This document shows positions 10,776 through 18,562 of a DNA stretch of 18,688 nt, piece by piece. The notes under the pieces are model-generated. The model was given only the letters and a program-made list of their open reading frames with translations. It was not told the origin of the DNA and ran no database searches. Source of the DNA: Thoreauomyces humboldtii (Eukaryota > Chytridiomycota > Chytridiomycetes > Spizellomycetales > Powellomycetaceae). Every line of letters starts with the position of its first letter. The stretch's first letter is position 1. The stretch lies in contig JADGJA010000438.1 of assembly GCA_027596035.1 (NCBI GenBank), forward strand, positions 1-18,688, in the 5' to 3' direction. The translations under genes were made by a program, and so were the position numbers.

Positions 10776-11763
10776 TCATTGAATGGCATCGGAAATAAAC
10801 TTCACAACAGCTGGGGGCCCTTTCCAATGGTCCTCGCCTTCAGCTATGACACTCCCCGGGGCAAATCGCACATCGTTGACCAATTGATCGAACGCAAAGG
10901 GTTGTCCCTCGACACCCAGGTATTCCTCATGATGATGCCCACTCCCGTGATCCTTTTCGTCATCCAGACTCTGCAGCTCCGCGGCCCTCGTCGTCCTCAA
11001 CTTGTCCATCTCCCCTTCCAGCAAAGCTTTTATCTTATCCACGCCAAGCGCCATCAGTAGCTCGGCCTTGTTGCAGAAGATAAGCACAGGGATCTCGTTA
11101 CGCTGAGCGTAACGGTTCGAGAGGAGATCGTATAGGTATTCTGCCGCCGGTCGAAGTTCCCGAGCGATGGTGGTCGAGTCGACGACAAATACGATGGCGC
11201 CCGTCGTGGCGATGTGTTCGGTGTACTTGAAGCGAAGCTTCTCATGGCCTGGAAGGTCAATCAGATGCAGCGTCGGGAAGACGCGCTTGCTCGTTGTGTC
11301 GGCCGGCGACGGGACGAAGGGAAACTTTGCGTCATTCTCTTCCAATGAGACATGCGTAGGAACTCTGCTTCCATATCGAAGCTGTTTCAGATCGTGTTAG
11401 CGAGGCATAACGTCATCTCGCGGCTTTTGAATTCGGAAGAGCGCGAACCTTCATGAAGAGGACCGTCTTTCCGGATTCTGCAAGTCCCGTCAAGAGAACC
11501 GTGTTGGACTTTTGTCTTCGAGCTTTCGAAAGGAAAAAGGAGAAACCTGAAGGACGTTTGTTGGGGGTTGACCTGTAAGTGGTATGAACTCCAGAAAGCG
11601 TCCAGAATTGTCGAGCGGGGTTACCAGAGATCGTCAATACGGCGAACGCGACTAGCAGGAACGCCAGGGCGGACGGTGGCAGAAAGTCTGGATGCATCCA
11701 GTCTGGTAATGCATCCAGGAAATCGATCGGTTGTTGCTGCAGTTGTGAATGGTCTGAGGACAT
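10776..11763 (-). CDS. SRP102: Signal recognition particle receptor subunit beta (SRP102-type GTPase)
   Basis: This is a membrane-anchored small GTPase that tethers the SRP receptor alpha subunit at the ER and helps pass ribosomes to the translocon. Exons on the complement: 11763-11449 and 11381-10776, with a 67-nt intron with CTAAC branch. They encode 306 aa. A transmembrane segment at about residues 30-46 (PSALAFLLVAFAVLTIS) precedes the GTPase fold: P-loop GLAESGKT at 93-100, switch II DLPGHEKLR from 147, and guanine-specificity NKAE at 209-212. These are typical SR-beta variants of the Ras motifs. A His-rich loop GSGHHHEEYLG lies near the C-terminus. Residues about 47-80 form a poor-looking linker, and a phase-compatible 102-nt GTAACC...CGAAAG stretch covers it, so an optional in-frame intron is possible. 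The frame stays open to 12039, but the ATG at 11763 gives the normal length. Confidence 0.93.
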
Positions 11764-11816
11764 TGTGTTGACGGAATGTGTGGTGGTTGGCAGTGGGAAA
11801 TGGCGCCGAACCGTCG

Positions 11817-11834
11817 CTGTACATACATGTACAG
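11817..11834. repeat. Perfect inverted repeat upstream of SRP102
   Basis: CTGTACA and TGTACAG arms of 7 bases are separated by TACA, ending 54 bases upstream of the SRP102 ATG. It could be a dimeric transcription-factor site or a 5' UTR hairpin; sequence alone does not decide. Confidence 0.5.
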
Positions 11835-12040
11835 TGTAGGCGGCTCCCGTCGCCGCTTTTTTTTGGAGAGCTTCCAACAGACCCAGCCAGATGTCCTTCA
11901 GTGAAGTCCATGTGCTCGAATGTTGATCACCCTTGGCACGAACTCCAATTTCAAGCGGCCACTGGAACGTGAGGCCGATGGATCTCGTTGCTAGCTTTTT
12001 TTTTTTTACCTCAAAGGCATGTACCACTTGCAAAGGCATT

Positions 12041-12057
12041 AAAGATGACGCATCTTT
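12041..12057. repeat. Short hairpin-forming inverted repeat
   Basis: AAAGATG and CATCTTT pair perfectly around a 3-base loop. It lies beside the T run and the CAAAGGCAT direct repeats upstream of SRP102. No function can be assigned. Confidence 0.4.
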
Positions 12058-12261
12058 GACTGGGGGTACTACCGGTACCTCCTAGCTGCATGAAAGTCTG
12101 ACGTGGCAGATATATGTAGCAGCTCCAAGTATCAAGGCGCAAGATCTCTTCGAGTGTCAAAGCAAGCTCTCCGTAAGAAAACACTCGCCCTTGAAGCCCT
12201 TGTTGCCCGCCGACCCACCTTTGGACAGGAAAAGAAGCAGGTCTTGCTTTAAACCTTCTTG

Positions 12262-12281
12262 CCATGCCTGACCATGCCTGA
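12262..12281. repeat. Tandem 10-bp duplication
   Basis: CCATGCCTGA occurs twice in direct succession, followed by ATCGATCG. It is too short for a satellite and may be a slippage product or a paired binding site. Confidence 0.4.
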
Positions 12282-12437
12282 TCGATCGCTGGAACAAACC
12301 CTCGCGATGTAAGCTGGCGATGCAAGTTTCCTGCCACCTAACCTTTCCGTTGTCCGGCTCCTCTTCCTCTGGCAACGAAGCTGAACCTCGTGAGGGAGGA
12401 CAGGCACCACGGACCCTAGCCCTAAGAAAGGCTCCGT

Positions 12438-12447
12438 TGACGCGTCA
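12438..12447. promoter_or_regulatory. Palindrome TGACGCGTCA with ACGCGT core
   Basis: A perfect 10-bp palindrome contains ACGCGT, the MluI cell-cycle box bound by MBF in fungi, inside a CRE-like TGAC..GTCA frame. It lies upstream of the probable small + strand gene and about 675 bp upstream of SRP102. Function is inferred from the motif only. Confidence 0.3.
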
Positions 12448-12775
12448 GCAACTGGGAGCGAACACGTTCATCTTCCAAGAATCAGCATCTTCAAAACCCA
12501 CAGATCTCAGTTGCAGCCACTTCACCTCAATGCAACGATATAGAACGGTGTCTAGAACAGTTCTTCAAACTATTATCAGAATCAGTCCATCTTTTCCTCG
12601 CCAGTCGTCCCTCGCTTCATGCTTCCATGCGCAAAACGCGATCCGCAATCTGACAATCTGCTGCTCCTAACACGATGGTGAAAAAAAAGGTACGCACAAT
12701 AAACGGCAATCTTCCAGCTCAGAGCAATGTGAATACCCTGTCGTTTACTCACTGGGAACGCACGGCCTCTTGCAG

Positions 12776-13097
12776 TCGCCGCCATCTTGTCTGAACTGCT
12801 TCCTGCTCGCGTCACGAAAACGGAAACACAAGTTGACTTATTCACGGATACCATCCAGCAGGTAAGAGCATACGGAGATTAGTGGTCCCAAACGGGGCAA
12901 TGCTGATCTCTGCGGTTTGTACTAGTACTGCGCTTCTGTCAGGACCATCACCACTGCCCTCGGCCACCTTCATTCGAGCCAACTAGCTGTCCACAGTTGC
13001 TTAATGGAGCAGCCCACAAGGTACGCACTCATATCCTTAAGTTTCGTGCAAGATTCTTGCTAACGTCTGGAGTAGTTACTTTAATGCGCCTCTCTAG
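12776..13097 (+). CDS. Probable small helical protein, 3' exons only resolved; unidentified
   Basis: I do not recognise this gene with certainty. Three consecutive exons fit in phase: 12776-12861, 12926-13020 and 13076-13097 (TAG at 13095). The second intron has GTACGC, a GCTAAC branch and a TAG acceptor, all typical here. The peptide reads AAILSELLPARVTKTETQVD, LFTDTIQQ, YCASVRTITTALGHLH, SSQLAVHSCLMEQPT and SYFNAPL: amphipathic helices without membrane segments. SVRTITTALGHLHSSQL weakly recalls the BLOC-1 subunit 1 C-terminus, but the whole does not align by eye. The first listed exon needs an upstream exon ending in phase 1. A short ATGGTG plus A-run exon at 12674 ends in the wrong phase, so the start is unresolved. 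An alternative last acceptor after 13097 would give a longer basic tail. Confidence 0.35.
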
Positions 13098-13654
13098 ACG
13101 GTCCCCTTCGCCATGCAAGCACAGTCACGCCGCGCATCTACGTAACCGCCTTTTCAGCGTAACTCGGCCGAATTCGTCTCCTTCCCAGCAAAAGCCATCA
13201 TGCCTTTTTCAAGACTGCTCGCCTCGCTTCCGTGAGGGGTACCGGCGAGAATAGCACTTCTTCGGAAGCCGACTAGAATTCTCAACTGTCCCGTGCAACC
13301 GGCTTGCTGAAGACGTGGGATGTGGTGCTGAACAGGTAGCGCCCTGTCTCCCACGCGAAGTCCACCTTAGTAAGCAAGAACCAGCCATTGCAGAAAGCCT
13401 TCCTGAGAGTTTCCGACCCCGGGAACGGTCCTCGCAGGACATCCACCAACGCAAGACTTGTTACCCCGTTTGCCATCCTCGCGCCTGCCCTCTACCTGAT
13501 CACAGCCAAAAGTTGTGGGATGCCGTCTTTCACCGCTTTCTTTACATCATAATGATACATGACGAAATGAATGGAACTTGTTGATAGCGGCGTCAACTTG
13601 CGGTTTTAGCCTTCTTTGATGACAACTGATATTGCGGCGGTAACGATATCACTC
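13098..13654. other. Region between the small + gene and DBR1, one weak minus-strand candidate
   Basis: About 560 bp lie between the + strand stop and the DBR1 stop. Several frames stay open on both strands because the DNA is GC-rich, so openness alone proves little. The one spliceable candidate is listed separately. No repeat, RNA gene or mobile element seen. Confidence 0.4.
13282..13560 (-). CDS. Candidate 61-aa protein, two exons, unidentified
   Basis: Low-confidence gene model. Exons on the complement 13560-13496 and 13402-13282 join in phase across a 93-nt intron (AG|GTAGAG ... CTCTCAG|G). The peptide begins MYHYDVKKAVKDGIPQLLAV, continues IRKAFCNGWFLLTKVDFAWE and ends TGRYLFSTTSHVFSKPVARDS. 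Third codon positions in exon 2 are strongly G/C-rich, as in the confirmed genes. No transmembrane segment or known motif is evident. The frame is also open across the intron from an ATG at 13476. It would start 95 bp downstream of the DBR1 stop on the same strand. It may be spurious. Confidence 0.22.
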
Positions 13655-16131
13655 CTACTCGTAGTTCTCGCTTTCTTCCTCCCCACCCTCTTCCGCTGCT
13701 TCTGGATCTCCCTTCGTGTCGACCGTGAAGCCCGCTTCGTCCTCATAAAACACTTCCCCCCCTTCTGCGTGCCCTTGATCTCCGTGGTCTTCTTCCGCAG
13801 CACAATTTCCTTCGTCGTGCTCCCCGCCTTCGTGTGCTTCCTCGTCCTCGGGTGCCCATGATGAGCGTCCGTCGTGCCCAAGATCGTCCTCTGCTTCCTC
13901 CATTTGCTCCAGCAGATGTTCCTGCTTGACCTGCTCATCGCCCTCCAGGTCTTGACCATTGTGTTCCGCTGGCTCCTCCGCATTGGCTTCAGAAAGAGGG
14001 ACTGAATGATGCGGGAAATATGAGATGTGGATGATAGTGTTAGCAGTCACGTAAGGCCACAAACGTTACATTCTTCCCCTGGAACAGACGGCGCCGAGAC
14101 AACCTCGTCAGCCTTTGGTTGGGGAAGCTCAAGCTTGAGGCGCTTAGGCGATCGAGACGCGCCGGTCTCTTCGGCAGTTGATCCTTCGAGCGCGACCGCC
14201 TTCGCAGCTGACTCCTTCTTCATCTTTGAGATCGAAGGCACGGTCCCCGGCGCGAGTCCCTTTTGGTTGATGAAGTTTGGGATTCCGATCAGCGCGCAAA
14301 ACTCGGTCATCTGCGGGCTAAGATATGCAGGTCCTACGGAGGAACACCCATGTAAGAAGTTGCTTCACTTGCGAATTGTCGCCAGGCTTTATCTTTGCTT
14401 ACCCGGACGGAATGATGGCGGTCGCGAGCTTCGGGTACCCGGTGGAGGAGCCACGTACGCTGGAGCAGTCATGCTGAAGTTTTGGGGAATAAGCAAGCCG
14501 TTCTCACGGGAGGACACATGTTCCTTGATCCATGCGCGCTCTGCGTCGATTCGTCTGCGTATGATATTATAGTCAGGAGACTTCCCGCGGCGCACGAGGT
14601 TGCAAAGTCCATGTCACTCACGTTTTGATTTCATCATCCGCAGGGACCTTCGCCTGCACCTTAGTAAGGCTAAGCAAGTCGTTCGTAGCCCTAACGATGG
14701 CAAGCCACTCTTCGTCGTAACTCAGAGCCATGGATGCGCCTTCCGTATCTGGGAATTCCAGGACCTACGGAGCGAGGGAACGAGGAGATAAATATGGGTG
14801 CCACAGTCACGCGACCTCAGATGTGAGACTGACCTGCAGAAAGTCCCGGTTTGGCAGGCACTTATCCAGAGCCAGGAACTTTGTCAAAGTCGCCTTTGTT
14901 TTTGACGCGCCCGTAGTGTCGATGACGATCTCCATCAACTCAGTGGCCTCCGTTCCCTCGGCGCCCTTGCTGGTTTCCCCCGGTGCGCCATCTCCGCTGG
15001 CAGCCACAGGAGCGGAAGCTTCGGCGTTCACATCGTCCTCTTCGGCGTCATCATCCGCTAAGTTGATCTCGTCGGGGTTTCCTAAGGCTGGTGGTGGCGC
15101 GGACGCAGGCGTCGTCCCAGCAGGCTTTGGCTTCAGATCGTGTTGCCCTACTTCCTCGAGATCGTGGTTGTATACAGCTGCAAACTTGACGTGCAGATGA
15201 GCAGCAAACCAGTATGCTGGCTTGAGATGCTTCAAAAGGTATTCCGCCGGGTAGTTGCCTAATGTATTCGTTTTGATCTGCGGAAACGAAAAGATTCAGA
15301 TTGAATCGAGATTCCAAGAGGAACACTGCCCTTGAAATACCTCTCCAGCCAGGAAGGGCTTGACTTGTAGCAGTTGCCGGGTGTTACCGTGCGTAGCGAT
15401 TCCGCGTGGCCAATCGTGCGACAGCATGATATCTAGAGGCTCCCGGATCTGCCAATCAGCATATAACAATCAGCCCGGATTTCATCTGTTTTTTAGCGCT
15501 GACGTGCCTAGCGCACCTGTGCAAGCCGGAATACATTGTACTTCCGGACATGGTAGATACTTCGCTGATCGGAGTCGTTGTACGGCTGTTTCTCGTAGTA
15601 GCCTAAGCGCGAGTCAGTGGGGCTCTTTATCAGCTTCGTGTCCCTTCTCCTTCCAGCCTACCAGAATCGTAGTCAGGCTTTTTGTAAATGCCCGACAACC
15701 CCGATATTCGCAATCCTCCGAAGTTGACCACGCCCGCGTGTCCCAGAAAGTAAATATTTGGGGCAACCCATCCGCCGTGAAAAAGTTCCCAGAGATAGCT
15801 CGATGCTTCGTGGTTCCCACCGATGAAAATCGTGGGGATGGGAGCTACTTTTGCTCCCGCATAATACTCGTAGAAATTACCGATGGCTCGGTACTTCTCG
15901 GGACATGCCAGAACGCCCAGATCAGCATAGTTTCGAATGGACTACCGGAATTGCGAGAGCAGATTTAGTAAAGATTCTTGTTACATATCGGGTTGTCGCA
16001 ATTCTCACCTGGAAGTCACCACATATGAGGAGGAGATCAATGGTGATGTTCTCGACGGTCTGGATATTTTTCAATGAAGCATAGATGCGATCTAACTCGC
16101 CGTGGCAACATCCCTCGATAGCGATCCTCAT
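13655..16131 (-). CDS. DBR1: RNA lariat debranching enzyme Dbr1
   Basis: Dbr1 is a nuclear metallophosphoesterase that cleaves the 2'-5' bond of excised intron lariats. Exons on the complement: 16131-16009, 15941-15662, 15602-15517, 15448-15341, 15277-14834, 14764-14622, 14554-14403, 14333-14070 and 14001-13655. They encode 648 aa. Metal and active-site residues fall exactly where they do in human Dbr1: Cys8 and His10 (GCCHGELD), Asp39 (CGDFQ), Asn84 (GGNHEAS), His174 (SHDWPRGI), and His226/His228 (AAHLHVKF). Between HLHVKF and [17 protein letters not shown] lies an Ala/Pro/acid-rich insertion of about 80 residues. The C-terminal domain ends with [13 protein letters not shown]. Then comes a K/R-rich patch ([13 protein letters not shown]) and, from residue 535, an acidic tail of about 115 residues (for example [14 protein letters not shown]). 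The tail depends on the last intron (GTAACG donor, CTAAC branch); its retention would stop the protein at residue 540. Confidence 0.95.
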
Positions 16132-16286
16132 TCCTCCCAGTAAAGTATGGTCCTCCTGTGAACTGTATGATGGCAGGTTGGTTGCAAGGGTGGTGGGAGT
16201 GTGTGCAAGCACAAAACCACGAACCACAAACCACATTTCTGTGTCCCCACCTTCTCCAACTGCGAACATCCCACAACTCGCATACA
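16132..16286. promoter_or_regulatory. Shared divergent promoter of DBR1 and the histone-fold gene
   Basis: Only 155 bp separate the two ATGs, so a bidirectional promoter is almost unavoidable. The sequence has CCACAAACCACATTT-type CA-rich stretches but no TATA box. No binding site can be named with confidence. Confidence 0.6.
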
Positions 16287-16828
16287 ATGGCTGCACCACC
16301 ATCAAATGTAAAAGCAGCGTTTCCGCAAGCCCGAGTCAAATCTATAATGAAGGAGGACAGTGCTGTGCAAAGTTTGGGTCACGACGCAGTTTATGCTACG
16401 ACCCTTGCTACGGAAATGTTTCTTGAGTGAGACACTTCGCTTCTTCATCCCAGATCTCGTGCACAAGGCTGACTGTTGGTGATTTTTTGTCCATAGGTAT
16501 CTGGTCGAACGATCGTTCGCAAATACTAGAGGCGAAGGAAGGAGGGTAGTGGGATATCGTGACACTGGTAGAGCCCGAACGAGAGCGTTCCGAGCGCATC
16601 GTGCTTTCTGACGCAGCCTTCCCTGCAGCAAAAGCCGTGACGGAAAACATCGATCTGGCGTTCCTGGAGGAAGTCGTGCCCTTGCAGGTCCCGGTGCAAA
16701 CCGCTTTGCAGATCAGGGAGAAGATCCTGAAACAGCAGGAAGCCAGCAATGGGGGAGCAGGGGTCGGAGCGGCACCACCTTCTGATCCCCCAGCAGCTTC
16801 TCACGGCAATGGTATTGCGCGTTATTGA
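16287..16828 (+). CDS. CBF/NF-Y-type histone-fold protein, Dpb3/CHRAC1/POLE4-like
   Basis: This is a small histone-fold subunit of the kind that pairs with a Dpb4/CHRAC-17 partner in DNA polymerase epsilon or ISWI/CHRAC complexes. Exons 16287-16426, 16497-16567 and 16629-16828 give 136 aa. The start ATG is followed by the classic first helix [13 protein letters not shown] (residues 12-24), then [20 protein letters not shown] (40-59), then [18 protein letters not shown] (62-79). The last of these is reconstructed across intron 2 (ACTG|GTAGAG ... CTGCAG|CA, CTGAC branch) exactly as in the family. [20 protein letters not shown] follows at 82-101, the FLxDVVP signature. After residue 110 the reading turns Gly/Ala/Pro-rich and stops at 16828, while frame +1 becomes a well-formed helical peptide. 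The true C-terminus is therefore uncertain. The exact paralogue (Dpb3 or CHRAC1) cannot be chosen by eye. Confidence 0.82.
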
Positions 16829-16928
16829 GGCGCATGCAGCATTGAGAAGGGAACTGGAGCTGGAGGCGGCGCTCGGTCCTGAGAACCTCAAGCATTTTTG
16901 GAACGACGCTATCCGTTTGCGTTCATGA

Positions 16929-17311
16929 ATACCATTGCAGTCATCGGAACACACGGGGTGCACCCTATCTGCTTTCCCTTATCGTGGCCGCTGACCTTGT
17001 TCGGGCGCCACGGCACTCATGAGCTTACTTTAACAGCGGAGCCCGGGCTCTGTAGGTCACCCGGGAAGGCAGAGACGACCCATTTAACGCCAGACTCTCG
17101 GCATCATTCGAAAACGATCCGATCGCGTAGCTGTTCGGTCCATCCTTGATGGGGAGAGCAGTCGGTGGTGCCTGAAGAGCGTCTTATTACAGGGTAACCT
17201 CACAGAACCTCACCGGAAGACCTGTCGAACGTATATCAAACAGCTGCGCCAGAGAGCCTAGAACAACCTGTGCCAACATTCGACGAAGACGCTTGTCCAG
17301 TAACATTGAAC
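16929..17311. promoter_or_regulatory. Spacer and presumed promoter of SUA5
   Basis: This 383-bp stretch lies between the last possible stop of the histone-fold gene and the SUA5 ATG, both on the + strand. The SUA5 frame stays open upstream to a TAA near 17192, and TTATTACAG and CTCACAG acceptor-like sites sit there. A 5' exon adding an N-terminal (possibly mitochondrial) extension cannot be excluded. No other gene seen. Confidence 0.45.
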
Positions 17312-18562
17312 ATGTCGACTTCCACGCAAGGTGACCTCTCCACAGGGAAGGATCAGGCAGAATGCTTGGTCGTCGATCCTTTGTCCTTTCGCTTCAGCTC
17401 GGATCTGAGCCTTGGCGCTCCTCTCTCCTTCGCTTCTCCCCATTCCCATCCTCCGACACCGACTTACCACGCAGATGTTACTGCCATACAACGAGCAGCG
17501 TCCCTTCTATCCCAAGACCAAGTCGTCGCATTCCCGTCCGAAACCGTCTACGGCTTGGCTGCCAATGCTCTCCATCCAGAAGCCGTCGCAAAGATCTTTC
17601 ACGCAAAAGGTCGACCAAGCGATAACCCTCTTATCGTCCACGTTTCGTCACTCGCAATGCTCCGTTCGATCCTCCCTACTTCCTGTCAAAGTCCTCCAGA
17701 AGCTTACGCCGCGGTCGTCGCTGCTTCATGGCCCGGTCCTCTTACCATTCTGATCCCTCGCGGTCCTTCCATCCCTCTCTCGGTCACTGCCGGTCATGAG
17801 ACCGTAGCCGTCCGCTTTCCCTCACACCCGATCGCCCGCGCCCTGATCGACGCTTGCGGGTTCCCTCTCGCTGCGCCGTCTGCCAACACCAGCGGTCGGC
17901 CTTCTCCGACCCTGGCTGAACATGTACTCAGGGACCTTGGCGGGAGGATACCGTTGATCATCGATGGAGGACCTTGCGGACACGGCGTGGAGAGCACCGT
18001 GCTGGACGCTCTGGCCGTGCCGCCAGTGGTGTTGAGACCGGGTGGTGTCACGGTCGAGATGCTGAGGGATCTTCCTGGGATGGAGGGGTTGCGCGTGTAC
18101 GGAAAGAAGGACGGACACGTGGACGACAAAGATGCAAAGGCCATGGAGGCGGCCCCCACGACGCCCGGAATGAAGTATCGCCATTACACGCCGGAAGCCG
18201 AGGTCCTGCTTTTCGAGCCGGCATCCGGATCAGTGACCGATCGGACCGCTTTGCGAGCAGCAGTCGACTCCGAGGCTCGCCATCTGTTGACCACCATGGC
18301 CTCTACTCAAACGATTGGCATTCTTCGGACAACCGTTGCCCCGGGATCGCCATCATCGGGAATGGTGGATCCCCGGATACACGAAATGCATCTCGGGCGG
18401 ACATCGGCAAAAGTAGCGCAAGAGCTTTTCAAGGCCCTTCGGTCGATGGAGCAACGGGGCGTGACGATCATCCTCGTCGAAGGCGTATCGGAAGATGGCG
18501 AGGGGTTGGCCGTCATGAACAGACTACGCAAGGCCGCATCGAGCACCCGTGTGGTTTCTTAG
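17312..18562 (+). CDS. SUA5: Threonylcarbamoyl-AMP synthase Sua5 (YrdC + Sua5 domains)
   Basis: Sua5 makes threonylcarbamoyl-AMP from threonine, bicarbonate and ATP, the first step of the t6A37 modification of ANN-decoding tRNAs. It acts in the cytosol and often also in mitochondria. It is an uninterrupted exon of 416 aa, close to yeast Sua5 (426 aa). The YrdC domain (about 50-255) has FPSETVYGLAANA (74-86), KGRPSDNPLIVHV starting at Lys99 (KxR..S.N catalytic signature), SANTSGRPSPT (189-199) and ESTVLD (226-231). The C-terminal Sua5 domain starts after the linker PGMKYRHYTP (284-293), which closes over the active site, and ends with GEGLAVMNRLRKAA. The ATG at 17312 was chosen as the first in frame; a GTG 14 codons upstream and an open frame beyond it exist. 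No intron breaks the frame, unlike every neighbouring gene. Confidence 0.95.
   Translation: MSTSTQGDLSTGKDQAECLVVDPLSFRFSSDLSLGAPLSFASPHSHPPTPTYHADVTAIQRAASLLSQDQVVAFPSETVYGLAANALHPEAVAKIFHAKGRPSDNPLIVHVSSLAMLRSILPTSCQSPPEAYAAVVAASWPGPLTILIPRGPSIPLSVTAGHETVAVRFPSHPIARALIDACGFPLAAPSANTSGRPSPTLAEHVLRDLGGRIPLIIDGGPCGHGVESTVLDALAVPPVVLRPGGVTVEMLRDLPGMEGLRVYGKKDGHVDDKDAKAMEAAPTTPGMKYRHYTPEAEVLLFEPASGSVTDRTALRAAVDSEARHLLTTMASTQTIGILRTTVAPGSPSSGMVDPRIHEMHLGRTSAKVAQELFKALRSMEQRGVTIILVEGVSEDGEGLAVMNRLRKAASSTRVVS

Larger units (their letters stand above)
11764..12775. other. Upstream region of SRP102 with short repeats and palindromes
   Basis: About 1 kb between the SRP102 start and the first clear exon of a probable + strand gene. 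It contains the inverted repeat at 11817-11834, a 12-nt T run at 11996-12007, a 9-bp direct repeat CAAAGGCAT (12012-12020, 12031-12039), a hairpin AAAGATG-ACG-CATCTTT at 12041-12057, a 10-bp tandem duplication at 12262-12281 and a palindrome at 12438-12447. The segment 12510-12660 has an open frame (DIERCLEQFFKLLSESV) that could be an upstream exon of the following gene, unproven. Confidence 0.45.

Noticed and set aside
11413..12039. N-terminal extension of SRP102 starting at 12039
   Set aside because: The frame is open, but it adds 92 residues of odd composition, including a lysine run from the T tract; the ATG at 11763 gives the family length and anchor position.
12674..12775. ATGGTG plus A-run as first exon of the small + gene
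   Set aside because: It has a good donor (GTACGC) but ends in phase 0, whereas the next exon requires phase 1; splicing it would give a different, unstructured peptide.
13282..13476. Tom22-like mitochondrial import protein on the minus strand
   Set aside because: GRYLFSTTS recalled the Tom22 anchor, but the segment is not hydrophobic enough and the spacing to the proline does not fit.
16526..16963. 145-codon open frame antisense to the histone-fold gene
   Set aside because: It is opposite a conserved FLEEVVP-containing exon; low-complexity Ser/Cys content suggests a shadow.
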